From positions 1-64,000 of the forward strand of contig JBGOTQ010000002.1 in NCBI GenBank assembly GCA_041476565.1: a DNA stretch of 64,000 nucleotides. The letters run 5' to 3'. The translations under genes were made by a program, and so were the position numbers. Shown piece by piece: positions 8,091 through 17,365 of this stretch (position 1 is the stretch's first letter; each line of letters opens with the position of its first letter). The stretch comes from DATKMG01 sp041476565. Lineage in GTDB: Bacteria > Acidobacteriota > Terriglobia > Versatilivoradales > Versatilivoraceae. Under the pieces are notes generated by a model. It did not search any database and had not been told where the DNA came from. It worked only from the letters and a program-made list of their open reading frames with translations.

Positions 8091-11000
8091 TTACTCGAAT
8101 TGTACTGACACCAGCTTGGAGACCCCGGCTTCCTGCATGGTGACACCGTAGAGAGTGTCGGCCACCTCCATTGTCCGCTTGTTGTGGGTGATTACCACAA
8201 ATTGTGTTCCCGCACTCATTAGCTGGATCATCTGTGAGAAGCGGCTAATATTGACTTCATCGAGAGGGGCATCCACTTCATCCAGTACACAGAATGGACT
8301 GGGCTGGTACCTGAAAACGGCCAGCAACAAGGCTACGGCTGTCAGAGCCTTCTCCCCTCCTGAGAGGAGCAGCACATTCTGCAGGCGTTTGCCGGGGGGC
8401 TGAGCAATAATCTCGATTCCGCTTTCCAGTTCATCCTGCTCGTCGAGCAGTTTCATCTCCCCGTGCCCTCCGCCAAACAAGCTCTTGAAACTCTCCTGGA
8501 AATTGGCATTGATGGCATTGAAAGCTTCCCGGAATTGCTCGCGAGACACCTGGTCAATCTCTTTAATGGCGGCGTTAGTGTCGTCAATGGAGTCCAGCAA
8601 ATCCTGGCGCTGCGTGGTCAGAAAACGAAAGCGCTGGTCACACTCCTGATACTCTTCGAGGGCCATCATATTCACAGGGCCGATACCTTCGATCCGGCTT
8701 TTGAGGTCCAGATGTTCCTGTTCGAGTTGATGAAAGTCTTCCTCAGATAACACGGCACATTCCGGAGAACAGATCTCGGTCAGGACGACACCCGTTTCGT
8801 CCAAGCAAGCTTGCTGTAAATGTTCGAAATCTGAGGCCAGTTTTGCATGGCCAATTTCCAATTGGGTTTTCTCATCCTGGGTGGTCTCCAATGCTGTTCG
8901 AAGCTGCTGGAGTTCCTGCTCCAGGCCGGCCTGTATTGTCCGGGTTTCTGCCAGCTCATTTTCTCGACCACGAATGTCGGCTTCCAGGGAGGCTTTCTGA
9001 ACCGACTGCCGAAAGGCTTCTTCCTCGGTGTTGCGTGAAGATTCTGAGATATCCTTGATTTGCTGAAGCCACGAAGCTTTCTGGGCTTCGAGCCGGGAGA
9101 CCCGGTCCTGGCATTCCTTCAAGCTCGCAGCCAGGCGGTTGAGTTCATTTTCTGCCGACAGTTTGCGTTCTTTGAATGTGGCGAGGTCCGAGCGGAGTTC
9201 GCTGAGGGTTTGAGAATCCTGGCTGGCCTGATCCTTCAGTTGTCTCAGGCTGCTCTGTTGCTCGGCGATGAGATTCTCGATCTCATTCTTAGCTGCATCG
9301 GTAGCGGTAATCTCCTTTTCATGCTGCGCCTTCTGCTCTCGTATCTGAATTGTCTCTCCTTCAATCCGCTGCAACTCCAGTCTTGCCAGCTCCTCTCTCC
9401 GCGTCAAGCGGTCTAATTCACTCTCTAATTGCTTCACTTGAAGTTCGGATCCGACCAATGCTTTATCGAGCTCCTGGGTCTGATCACGAACGTCATTAAA
9501 CTCGGCTTCTACAGACTGGATGGATTGACGAAGGATTTGGAGCGCCTCCTCCTTAACTGCGATTTCTTTTCGTAAGGAGTCAACTCTTCGGTTCAGCTCC
9601 CGGATTTCCCGTTTCAGAGAGAGGTGCCCACCGGAAGTCCTGCCTCCTCCGGAAATGAGCCGGCCGCGGACCATTTCACCCTCGGCGGTTAAAAAGATCA
9701 ACTGTGGGTAGATTTGGGCAAGTTCCCAGGCCCGCTGGTAATTCGGCACGATGAAAGCTTGCCGCAAATGAGGCAGAGCTTCGTGGGCTGCCGTGCGAAT
9801 AGGCTCGGGAAACTTGACGATCGTGGTGAGAGGGATGGCGGAGGCCTCCTGTTGCGCCAATTCAGAGACTTGGGCTTCCCAGTCTGCCAACACTCCTTTT
9901 CCCCCGTTTCCCCAAAGCAGGAATGTACTCTTTCCGGCGCCCTTCTTACGCAGGAGGCTGATGCCGCCTGCGGCTTCCGAAGCGTGTTCGACCAGGAGAT
10001 ATTCCAGCTCCTGTTTTAGGAAATCTTCTACAGTCGCTTCATACGGAGGGTCCACTTCGACCAAGTCGGCCAGGATGCCAGAGGTCCGAAACCCGTCTCC
10101 GGCCGCGTCATTCGCCGCCGCCAGTAGGACCCGGACCGCTTCGGTGCTGTAGGCATGATGGGCAGCCAGTTCGTTTAGGGATTCCAGCCTATGCGAACTG
10201 GCGCTGAACTTCTCTTTCCTGTCACTCAGACCTTCGACAATGGATGCTTCCTGGCTCTTGAGTTCCGAGAGTTTCTGAGCCAGCACTGTGCCGGTCTCAC
10301 GAAGGTGTTTCAGACGCCGGGAATGTTGTTCAAACTGCTGGCGAGATGCCTCGAGATCTCCCGCCATCAGTTCCTGGCTGGCGACGGTCTCGGCCTTCTC
10401 AGCTTTCAAGCGCGCAATTTGCTGTTGGAACCGCTTTTCCAGTTCGTCGAGTTGGACCAGTTGATTGCGGAGAGCCGCGGCGCGCCCGACCGAATCCAAG
10501 AGTTGAGACCGGTACTGGTCGTCCGAGGATTCCAGTTCCTGGATGCGGATCTGCAGGCCTTGTGAAAAAGAATTTTGGGCTTGAAATTCAAACTGAACCC
10601 TGTCGAATGTCCCGTTGGCTTCCAGCAAGGCCTTCTGTTTTTGGTCGAATTCCTCCAGATAAACCTGCTCCTGCTGATGCAGTCGTTCGATCTCCAGGCT
10701 GTTTTCCTGAGATCGGGACTCCAAATCCCTTAATTGTTCCCTCTGGTACTGGACCCTCTGCTGGGCCCGCTCCAGTTCTACATTTAGCAGGGCCAGCTGT
10801 TCACGCAGCTGTTTCAATTGATCGTCCTTCTGCAGCAGCGCAAGGTTGTTCTGACGGTAGGCATTTTCCTCGTCCAGGATCTCCTGATGTTGCCGGCGGT
10901 ACTGCTCGGTGATATTTCTAAGCACTTGATCGTTCTGCCTGATGAGGGCTTGCAGGTTCATCTCTCGTGCAACAAACAGCCGCCTTGAAATGTCCCGCAT

Positions 11001-11867
11001 CTTCTCCCGGAGTTCGCCATAGCGGCGAGCCCTGGCAGCCTGGCGTTTCAAGGAGTTTAACTGTTTGCTGACTTCTTCCGCGATGTCGTTGACCCGCAGC
11101 AGGTTTTGTTTAGCCTGTTCCAGCCTGGATTCTGCCAGTTTGCGCTTGGATTTGAACTTGGTGATCCCGGCTGCCTCTTCAATAATGGCCCGCCGATCTG
11201 ACGGCTTGGAACTGAGGATCATCCCCACACGCCCCTGTTCGATAATAGCGTAGGAATCCGGGCCCAGGCCCGTGCCCATGAAAATATCTTGGATATCACG
11301 GAGGCGGACCTGACGGCCGTTGATCAAATACTCACTCTCGCCTGAGCGGAAGAGGCGTCGGGAGATCACCAATTCCCCCGGGGCGGTCTGAACCTTGAGA
11401 CGGCGCTTCCGGCCAGTAGCTATGGCTGCACCGGTTTCGACGGTCAAGGCGGGATCAGTCGTTCCGGCTGATTCTGCCTGCGGCTCCACGAGACTACCCG
11501 GATCGACCAAAGCAGTCGTAAGCTCCAGTAACTTGTTCTGAGGATTCTCCGATTCAGTGCTACCGGGCGGCATCCGATAGCCGGCTTCCCTCAGCATCTC
11601 AGGGTCGACGAAAGTCAATGCGACTTCGGCCAAGCCCAGAGGCAGGCGCATCCGGGTACCGTTGAAGATCACATCCTCCATGCGGGCGCCTCGCAGTGAC
11701 TTTGGGCTTTGTTCCCCGAGCACCCAGGCGATTGCATCCGATATGTTGCTTTTTCCGCAGCCGTTGGGCCCAACGATGGCGGTAATCCCCTCACCCTTGA
11801 AGACCAGGTCGGTCTTGTCGGCAAAGGATTTAAAGCCTTGTATTTGAATCTTTTGGAGTTTTAGCAA
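8091..11867 (-). CDS. smc: Chromosome segregation/condensation ATPase SMC
   Basis: The SMC subunit of bacterial condensin, a DNA-entrapping ABC-type ATPase that compacts and segregates chromosomes with ScpA and ScpB. The N-terminal head has KIQIQGFKSFADKT and Walker A GPNGCGKSN near residue 33. Long coiled coils flank a hinge around the middle (GFRTSGILADLV to RGRLISGGGRTSGG). The C-terminal head has the signature LLSGGEKALTAVALLLAV and Walker B CVLDEVDAPLDE. At about 1258 residues it is some 70 longer than typical SMC. The excess is an insert in the N-terminal head at roughly residues 86-162. A TTG at 11867 is chosen as start because family similarity begins there; the frame is open to 11936. 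Confidence 0.93.
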   Translation of the reverse strand: MLKLQKIQIQGFKSFADKTDLVFKGEGITAIVGPNGCGKSNISDAIAWVLGEQSPKSLRGARMEDVIFNGTRMRLPLGLAEVALTFVDPEMLREAGYRMPPGSTESENPQNKLLELTTALVDPGSLVEPQAESAGTTDPALTVETGAAIATGRKRRLKVQTAPGELVISRRLFRSGESEYLINGRQVRLRDIQDIFMGTGLGPDSYAIIEQGRVGMILSSKPSDRRAIIEEAAGITKFKSKRKLAESRLEQAKQNLLRVNDIAEEVSKQLNSLKRQAARARRYGELREKMRDISRRLFVAREMNLQALIRQNDQVLRNITEQYRRQHQEILDEENAYRQNNLALLQKDDQLKQLREQLALLNVELERAQQRVQYQREQLRDLESRSQENSLEIERLHQQEQVYLEEFDQKQKALLEANGTFDRVQFEFQAQNSFSQGLQIRIQELESSDDQYRSQLLDSVGRAAALRNQLVQLDELEKRFQQQIARLKAEKAETVASQELMAGDLEASRQQFEQHSRRLKHLRETGTVLAQKLSELKSQEASIVEGLSDRKEKFSASSHRLESLNELAAHHAYSTEAVRVLLAAANDAAGDGFRTSGILADLVEVDPPYEATVEDFLKQELEYLLVEHASEAAGGISLLRKKGAGKSTFLLWGNGGKGVLADWEAQVSELAQQEASAIPLTTIVKFPEPIRTAAHEALPHLRQAFIVPNYQRAWELAQIYPQLIFLTAEGEMVRGRLISGGGRTSGGHLSLKREIRELNRRVDSLRKEIAVKEEALQILRQSIQSVEAEFNDVRDQTQELDKALVGSELQVKQLESELDRLTRREELARLELQRIEGETIQIREQKAQHEKEITATDAAKNEIENLIAEQQSSLRQLKDQASQDSQTLSELRSDLATFKERKLSAENELNRLAASLKECQDRVSRLEAQKASWLQQIKDISESSRNTEEEAFRQSVQKASLEADIRGRENELAETRTIQAGLEQELQQLRTALETTQDEKTQLEIGHAKLASDFEHLQQACLDETGVVLTEICSPECAVLSEEDFHQLEQEHLDLKSRIEGIGPVNMMALEEYQECDQRFRFLTTQRQDLLDSIDDTNAAIKEIDQVSREQFREAFNAINANFQESFKSLFGGGHGEMKLLDEQDELESGIEIIAQPPGKRLQNVLLLSGGEKALTAVALLLAVFRYQPSPFCVLDEVDAPLDEVNISRFSQMIQLMSAGTQFVVITHNKRTMEVADTLYGVTMQEAGVSKLVSVQFE

Positions 11868-12357
11868 GAGTCGAACCCAGATTTCAATTGGCGCAGGTAC
11901 AGGCGACGGATCGTTTGATCGTCCTCTGAAGATCAACGCAGTCTAGCACGGTTTTTAAATGGGTGCAAAGCGGTTGCGTCAGAGGCACTAGAGGGGGGGG
12001 TGGACAAGAAAATTGTGGGCTATAGGGTCGATACTCCGCATCGACCGCAGCCGATGACGAGACATCTGCCCCAACTGCTAACATGGCGGGGAAGAACCCT
12101 CGTCGCAAAATGGTCCCACAAATTTGTCACACGCCTCCTTGGGATTGAACCGATCAAGACTAACGCACAGATCGGGTATCGACAGAATTTTTCTTTCCAT
12201 TTTCTACTCTTGTGCTAAAATAAAAAACAGGATTGTTGGCCGTGTTTGCCTGATGCGGCAGGACTTAGTTTAGGTTGTCTGCCAAGCAACTTAAAGGATT
12301 GTTCCTGCGTCTAACGGTTAGCGTCTATGGAAATGTGCCGCCCGTTTTGGAGAGTCA
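11868..12357. other. Divergent intergenic region between smc and the TonB gene
   Basis: No gene is seen in these 490 bases. They must hold the divergent promoters for smc and the TonB-family gene. A run of eight G lies at 11993-12000. An AT-rich stretch at about 12185-12235 ends with TGCTAAAATAA, which could supply a -10 element for the TonB gene. GGAG is placed seven bases before its ATG. No confident -35 box or operator was found. Confidence 0.4.
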
Positions 12358-13878
12358 ATGAATCCGATTGAAGAACAACGAACCTATGTGGAGTTTCTGG
12401 AATCCGCTGTTGAGGAGGCCAGAAGCTCAGGGAGTCTTGAACGGATAGATGGGCTGGAGAAACTGCTGAAAGAGGCGCGTTGGGAATATGCCCGCCTGAA
12501 AGTTAGCCTTCAGTCTGGACCAGTGACCAGGAGTCTGGAGAGTCTTGAAGTACCCCCGGCAAAGCCTCCTTTGGTCTCTCCTCCTCCATCGGGACCTGGA
12601 AACAAGGGATTGGAGGTCGCGGGGACGCTTCCCCTTGAGCCTCCTGTGATAGTCCAATCTGTTCCCAGGAGCATAGCACTGGAAGGGCCTTCGGGGTCTG
12701 CACAATCGTCAGATTTTGAGGTCAAACTGACCTATGAATGGGAGCCTCGCTACAAAATACTCCTTAACAATCTGAAAGCGGCTTTCTCTCACGAAGTCAA
12801 AGTCTATCAAGTCAGCGCCCATCCGATAGAAACCAACCTGATCCTGGAGTCTCAGCCCTGGTACAAATCGCTCGTTAACAACGTCAAGGCGATTTTTTCT
12901 CCGGAAAAGAAAGACTATTCCAGGATCACCTCGCGACCCATTAGCACGAATCTAATCATTGAGGCCACTCCCTGGTACCTGGACATATTTTCGCAATTGA
13001 AGTCCCTGTTTTTCAAAACGGAAAAGCCAGCTATTGAAATCACCGCTCAGCCCGTTGAAGTTGAAGACATTTTCAAGGAGTACAAGTTTCGTTCCAGTTC
13101 GGTGCTTTTCTCAACGATGCTGCATGTTGTGGGATTAGTGGGAATACTGTTCTTCCCAATGTACCTCCTGCACAATGCTGCCAATTCCAAGAAGCTAGAG
13201 GGGCCTGAGGTTTTACTTGAGCCTGCGAACCTTTTGCTTCCCCCCAGTTCCGAGAAGGCAGGCGGTGGTGGCGGCGGCGGACGCCGTGATCCCACCCCGG
13301 CCTCCCAGGGCCGTTTGCCGCGCCCTTCAACTATCCAGTTGACTCCGCCGACTCCCAAACTAGTAAACCTGGATCCGATTCTTCCGGCAGAGCCCACAGT
13401 GATTGTGCCTCAGTTGGCCCAGTTACCTTCGCTCAATCTGCCCAACTATGGTGACCCGAACGGAATCCCGGGACCCCCGTCAAGCGGTCCAGGTACAGGG
13501 GGAGGAATTGGGACAGGAACTGGTGGAGGTGTGGGTCCCGGCAAAGGGGGCGGTGTGGGACCTGGCGAAGGTGGTGGAATTGGGGGAGGAGTCTACCGGG
13601 TTGGTGGCGGAGTTACTCCACCCACTGTCGTATTCCGGGTGGAACCCACTTATTCGGAAGAGGCCCGCAAAGCCAAGTACCAGGGGGTTGTGGTGCTTTC
13701 CGCGATTGTTCGAAAGGACGGCACGATTGAAATCCTCAAAGTGGTTCGGGGCCTCGGTCTGGGTTTGGATGAGAACGCAATTCAAGCCCTGAAACAGTGG
13801 AAGTTTCGCCCCGGTATGAGGAACGGTGCTCCAGTGGATGTCGCTTTGAACATCGAGGTCAATTTCTCCCTGCGATAG
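12358..13878 (+). CDS. TonB-family protein with three tandem N-terminal repeats
   Basis: A 506-residue TonB-type energy transducer. The C-terminal domain (about 421-506) has the pattern VEPTYSEEARKAKYQGVVVL, then LGLDENAIQALKQWKFRPG, which binds TonB boxes of outer-membrane partners. A single membrane helix sits at about 245-272 (LHVVGLVGILFFPMYLL), followed by a proline- and glycine-rich periplasmic linker. The N-terminal 240 residues are unusual for TonB. They contain a short coiled coil (1-50) and three tandem repeats of about 39 residues (126-241) with the pattern PWYKxLxxNxKAxF...I(S/E)TNLI(L/I)E. The gene is not linked to exbB/exbD here. TonB identity is firm; the repeat function is unknown. 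Confidence 0.85.
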   Translation: MNPIEEQRTYVEFLESAVEEARSSGSLERIDGLEKLLKEARWEYARLKVSLQSGPVTRSLESLEVPPAKPPLVSPPPSGPGNKGLEVAGTLPLEPPVIVQSVPRSIALEGPSGSAQSSDFEVKLTYEWEPRYKILLNNLKAAFSHEVKVYQVSAHPIETNLILESQPWYKSLVNNVKAIFSPEKKDYSRITSRPISTNLIIEATPWYLDIFSQLKSLFFKTEKPAIEITAQPVEVEDIFKEYKFRSSSVLFSTMLHVVGLVGILFFPMYLLHNAANSKKLEGPEVLLEPANLLLPPSSEKAGGGGGGGRRDPTPASQGRLPRPSTIQLTPPTPKLVNLDPILPAEPTVIVPQLAQLPSLNLPNYGDPNGIPGPPSSGPGTGGGIGTGTGGGVGPGKGGGVGPGEGGGIGGGVYRVGGGVTPPTVVFRVEPTYSEEARKAKYQGVVVLSAIVRKDGTIEILKVVRGLGLGLDENAIQALKQWKFRPGMRNGAPVDVALNIEVNFSLR

Positions 13879-13937
13879 TCCTTCAGGTTCTGGATTGTCT
13901 TGATCTCCCTTCCAAAGCAGGAGCCTTGACGGAGGCC

Positions 13938-14720
13938 CTACTCTTTTTTGAGCCCCTTGAATGCCGCGGAGATTCCCAGAAGGCAGATAACGACAAGCCA
14001 AACGGGAACTTGCTGGTTCGCCTCGATCCATGGCACAAAGTTCCGCAGTGGGTCATTAAGCAGAAGGATTCCTCCTGCATTAACTCCAAAGTGCGTGACG
14101 ATGGCTGGGTAGAGGGTGCCGGTGCGAACCACCAGGGCCGCCAACACAGATCCTGCCGCGGCGGCGACGAGGAATCGGCTTGGATCTTGATGGAAAAAAC
14201 CAAACATCACGGAAGTTATCAGGATTGACTGCGAAGTTGATCCTGCTTGAAGAAACCGGTCGAAAAGAAAACCGCGAAAACAAAACTCCTCGCACAAGGC
14301 TGGGACCAGCGCTAGGGAAATCAACAACAGGAAGAGGTGGGAGGTCGAATCTGCTTTCACCAGGGCTTGTGTTTGGCGGCTAACCTCCAAGGTCTCCGGG
14401 ATAACACAGGATTGCAAGGCCTCAATCTCGTCGAGGAGGAAAATCAGGCACAGCGAGGCAAACCCGCTCAGCAATGCGTTACGCCAGGAAAACGTTTTCC
14501 GCTTGAAGACTGGCAATGGGGTCACCCTTTGGGCCCAACTGAAAGCCAGAGGAAACCCCGCAACGACCATTAACTGTAAAGCCGCCGAGATCAAAAAGCC
14601 CTGCCTGGATTGAACTGGGGAAGCGGCCAGCAATGAAACGAGCCAGACAGCGGAATAAACTGCGAATCCCTGAACTTTGGGAATAGAAAAAACCCCATGC
14701 TCGAATAACGGTCTTTTCAT
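13938..14720 (-). CDS. CPBP family intramembrane glutamic endopeptidase
   Basis: A 260-residue multi-pass membrane protein of the CPBP (Abi/Rce1-like) family, intramembrane metalloproteases related to CAAX prenyl proteases. The catalytic motif is EEFCFRG with Glu144-Glu145 and Arg149. The expected histidines follow in FGFFHQD (His177) and ATTHFGVN-like VTHFGVN (His210). Six to eight hydrophobic helices are apparent. It starts 15 bases after the LolA-like gene on the same strand and converges with the TonB gene. Family members process peptides or confer bacteriocin immunity; the substrate here is unknown. Confidence 0.85.
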   Translation of the reverse strand: MKRPLFEHGVFSIPKVQGFAVYSAVWLVSLLAASPVQSRQGFLISAALQLMVVAGFPLAFSWAQRVTPLPVFKRKTFSWRNALLSGFASLCLIFLLDEIEALQSCVIPETLEVSRQTQALVKADSTSHLFLLLISLALVPALCEEFCFRGFLFDRFLQAGSTSQSILITSVMFGFFHQDPSRFLVAAAAGSVLAALVVRTGTLYPAIVTHFGVNAGGILLLNDPLRNFVPWIEANQQVPVWLVVICLLGISAAFKGLKKE

Positions 14721-14735
14721 TGTGGAATCCGGGAT

Positions 14736-15566
14736 TCAGTTTTTACCGGGATGCGAATCGCTGGCTGAGCCGGACGGGTCCTGGAATAGCCCGGGGTCAA
14801 GATTGGGGTCGTACTGGACACTGTTGAGGATAAGTCGTGATGTCTTATGTCCTTGCGTGGAAAGAATCTCGGCTGGAATCTTGAGACCGCCTTTTTCCTC
14901 GTACCGAAGGTAGCGTTCTTCGCCTTTCAAGATCCCTTTCCCCTTGGGAGACTCCTTTTCGGTCTCGTACTCGTAACGGTAGATGAGATGGGTGGTGGAG
15001 TCAAACGAGAGCCGGCCTCGAACATACTCCCCAGCCAAAAAACCGGAGACCTCGACGAAGTCCAGGGTCTTACCATCCTCATGGGCTTGCCCAGTATATC
15101 GGTGCTTGGGAAAAGAAACCAGTAGAAGGTCCGGTCGCATCTGGACCACCATCCCGATTCTCATCGGATCAATCTCTTTCCTGGGCAAACTTAGCACCGA
15201 ATTACCCACCTTCACCCAGCCGCTGTTTCCATTTATGATAGTGACAGCTTCCAGACCGTCTCCTTTGGCTTCGGAACGAAAAAGGGTATCCGTTTTGAAA
15301 CAGGCTTTGAGATTAATGGGCTTATCCCCAGAAGCCCCCACAGACTCGACTTGGTAGTCATAGCATCCGTCTTGCAGGGAAAGGATTTTTGACTCACCCC
15401 CATAAGCGATGGCCGACTGTCGGAAGAGTTCCGCGGACTTTTCTACCGGCGGGTTGGAAGGGGCAACCTGGGCCTGTGCCTCCGGCGTCACTTCGGACCA
15501 GGCGAACTGATATAGGAGAAAGAGGCCCGCGAGGCGGGTGCCTCGAAGCAATGTGGATTGGGTCAT
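14736..15566 (-). CDS. Secreted LolA/LppX-like protein of unknown function
   Basis: A 276-residue protein with an N-terminal signal sequence (hydrophobic LAGLFLLYQFAWS, then AQAQVA as possible cleavage site). The remainder alternates short beta strands such as GNSGWVKVGN and LIYRYEYETE, in the manner of LolA/LolB/LppX-type half-barrel lipoprotein carriers. I do not recognise a specific family and rest this fold call on pattern only. It lies 7 bases after the VWA gene and 15 bases before the CPBP gene, forming a three-gene unit. A periplasmic role is likely. The C-terminus is polar and probably disordered. Confidence 0.6.
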   Translation of the reverse strand: MTQSTLLRGTRLAGLFLLYQFAWSEVTPEAQAQVAPSNPPVEKSAELFRQSAIAYGGESKILSLQDGCYDYQVESVGASGDKPINLKACFKTDTLFRSEAKGDGLEAVTIINGNSGWVKVGNSVLSLPRKEIDPMRIGMVVQMRPDLLLVSFPKHRYTGQAHEDGKTLDFVEVSGFLAGEYVRGRLSFDSTTHLIYRYEYETEKESPKGKGILKGEERYLRYEEKGGLKIPAEILSTQGHKTSRLILNSVQYDPNLDPGLFQDPSGSASDSHPGKN

Positions 15567-15573
15567 CTGGCGG

Positions 15574-16563
15574 CTAGGATTTTGGAGCGTAATACCCTTT
15601 CTTGGCCCGCACCTTGAGGCTCTTCTGGTTCTGAACTGAGACTTTCAGGGCACGATAACTTCCATCCCGAGCTTGATTCGTCGATCGGTAGGCGAGGCTA
15701 TACTGGCTCCGTAGCTCTTCCTGAATCTGGTCGAAGGCCTTCTTAAACTCTTGCGGCTTCGAGGGGAAAAACGCTCTCCCTCCGGTCACTTCCGCGTATT
15801 TTTTAAGCGTTGAGTCATCTCCTTCGTAGCCCATGCCCACGGGGCCCATTCCGAAACTAAATCCCCCTCTGGTTCGGTTCGAGATAGCAAAAATAATCAC
15901 GTCTGCACGCTGTGCCGATTCCACAGCCTCTTTCATTTTGAGTTTGCTCGTGGTATCGGCGCCATCGCTGAGGAGTATGATGGATTTTCGGCCGGTCTCC
16001 TCTTTCAGCTTCTCATCGCAAGCCAGATAAACGGCATCGTGGATGGATGTTCCAGAGCCAATTGATATAGACTGAATGGCCTTTTCCAGCCGTCGCAGCT
16101 CGGTTGTGAAATCCTGCAACAACGTCACGCTCCGGTCGAAATTCATAAGGAGAGCCAGATCTTCCTTCCGCAAAACCGACTCCAAGAATTCCATGGCCGT
16201 GCGTTTTTCTAAGCCAATTATTGGTTCAACGCTGGGACTGCTGTCGATCAGGATGGCCAAAGTTAGCGGCAAAGTGACTTCTTTGGAAAAGTATTCCACC
16301 TTTTGTCGCTTTCCATCCTCTTCAACAACAAAGTCATCCTTGTTGAGATTGGTAATGAGGCGGCCATTATTATCGCTGATGGTGAACAGCACATTGACGA
16401 GATCTACTCTCACCCGGAGAGTTGTCTGATCATCCTTTTGTCCCTGGGTTTCTGCAAAGGTTTGAACGCCGCCAGTTAACCATAGGAAAATGGGCATTAA
16501 GGCTAACAACCCGCAGAGGCGAGGAAGTTTTAGATGAGAGTTATTTCCTTCAGGAGATTTCAC
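15574..16563 (-). CDS. Secreted VWA-domain protein (acidobacterial VWFA-related type)
   Basis: A 329-residue exported protein with a signal peptide (LLALMPIFLWLTGGVQTFAE) and a von Willebrand factor A domain. The metal-adhesion motif is DSSPS at residues 107-111, followed by a conserved SDGADTTS. The 50 residues before the VWA domain (RVRVDLVNVLFTISD, then KDDFVVEEDGKRQKV) and the ending YYAPKS fit the architecture named 'VWFA-related Acidobacterial domain', which is the best lineage clue in the window. The family has no fixed function; members are thought to mediate protein contacts at the surface. It is the first gene of the unit 16563-13938. Confidence 0.88.
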   Translation of the reverse strand: MKSPEGNNSHLKLPRLCGLLALMPIFLWLTGGVQTFAETQGQKDDQTTLRVRVDLVNVLFTISDNNGRLITNLNKDDFVVEEDGKRQKVEYFSKEVTLPLTLAILIDSSPSVEPIIGLEKRTAMEFLESVLRKEDLALLMNFDRSVTLLQDFTTELRRLEKAIQSISIGSGTSIHDAVYLACDEKLKEETGRKSIILLSDGADTTSKLKMKEAVESAQRADVIIFAISNRTRGGFSFGMGPVGMGYEGDDSTLKKYAEVTGGRAFFPSKPQEFKKAFDQIQEELRSQYSLAYRSTNQARDGSYRALKVSVQNQKSLKVRAKKGYYAPKS

Positions 16564-17365
16564 TTGGATTCCCTTTGAACTTCGGCTCTTGGGTCAACCT
16601 GGCCTTCCACACTCGTGTCAACAATTATAGGCAAACTCCCGAATTTCCGCAAACAAAGGTGCCATCGGATCATGATTGTCTCCATTTGTTAGAACCAGCT
16701 TTTGTACAGAAAGTTTCCTGAGGACGGAATTAAATCCTCTCCAAAGCCTTATTTTGTGCTGCGGGTCTGCTTGGAGTAAAATTCAAATTGGAGGTATCCT
16801 CAAGGGGTTTCTTGCTTGGCTCGGCTTGGGCGGTCTGCTCTTGAATTTCGCGCGTTCTCAAGCCTCGAGCCGATTCGAGTGAATCTCGAGAAGGAGGAGA
16901 CCGTGATCGAGGCTGTAGGCCTCGCGACCCAGTCAATCTGGCTGGGAGAAACCAGTCTGGTGATGGCGGGGGGAATGGAATCCATGACCAACGCCCCCTA
17001 CATTCTGCCACAGGCGAGGAGTGGTTTGCGACTAGGGCACGGCAATGCCCCCAGGACCAACGACGTAGAAGAAAATCACCAGTTTGCGGGAGGCTGAGAC
17101 AAGAATGGGTGAGTGGCAACCTTTCCCTCCTCAGTTCGGTTGCTTGCGCTCTGGGCCAAGTGCCTTCTGACGCGCATTCCCCGCGCCTGGGGTTTTGCTC
17201 TTTCCAAAACAGGATCCGTATACTAGAATCCGGTTGAGCATGCGGGTCAGTTGAGTCGAGGGGATAACATCCGGCTAGCGGTGGTAGGAGGTCGGCACCC
17301 GGCGCTTCTGGTGCTGAGTTGTTCCGGAGTCCCAGGGGATTGAATTGATAGGAAACTCGTTCGAG
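16564..17365. other. 800-base gap with one gene relic
   Basis: No intact gene is present. Bases about 16902-17050 hold a thiolase relic, listed separately. The first 200 bases should carry the promoter of the VWA gene, and the last 150 that of the TPR gene. A long antisense reading frame spanning 16730-17686 shows no family-like pattern and is treated as noise. Confidence 0.5.
16902..17050 (+). pseudogene. Acetyl-CoA acetyltransferase (thiolase) fragment
   Basis: About 48 codons read AVGLATQSIWLGETSLVMAG, then GMESMTNAPYILPQARSG and LRLGHG. This is the internal thiolase segment that follows the active-site cysteine loop in acetyl-CoA acetyltransferases. Neither the upstream half with the nucleophilic cysteine nor the downstream His and Cys motifs are present, and similarity stops abruptly on both sides. 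It is therefore a relic of a degraded or rearranged thiolase gene. The frame itself has no stop codon in this segment, which suggests fairly recent loss. Confidence 0.75.

Noticed and set aside
11869..11885. Possible tRNA T-loop (GGTTCGAC) on the minus strand near the smc start
   Set aside because: The flanking bases cannot form the T-stem or acceptor stem, and they fall in the smc start region.
12136..12165. Another T-loop-like string (GGTTCAATCC, minus strand)
   Set aside because: No paired T-stem, anticodon arm or acceptor stem can be drawn around it.
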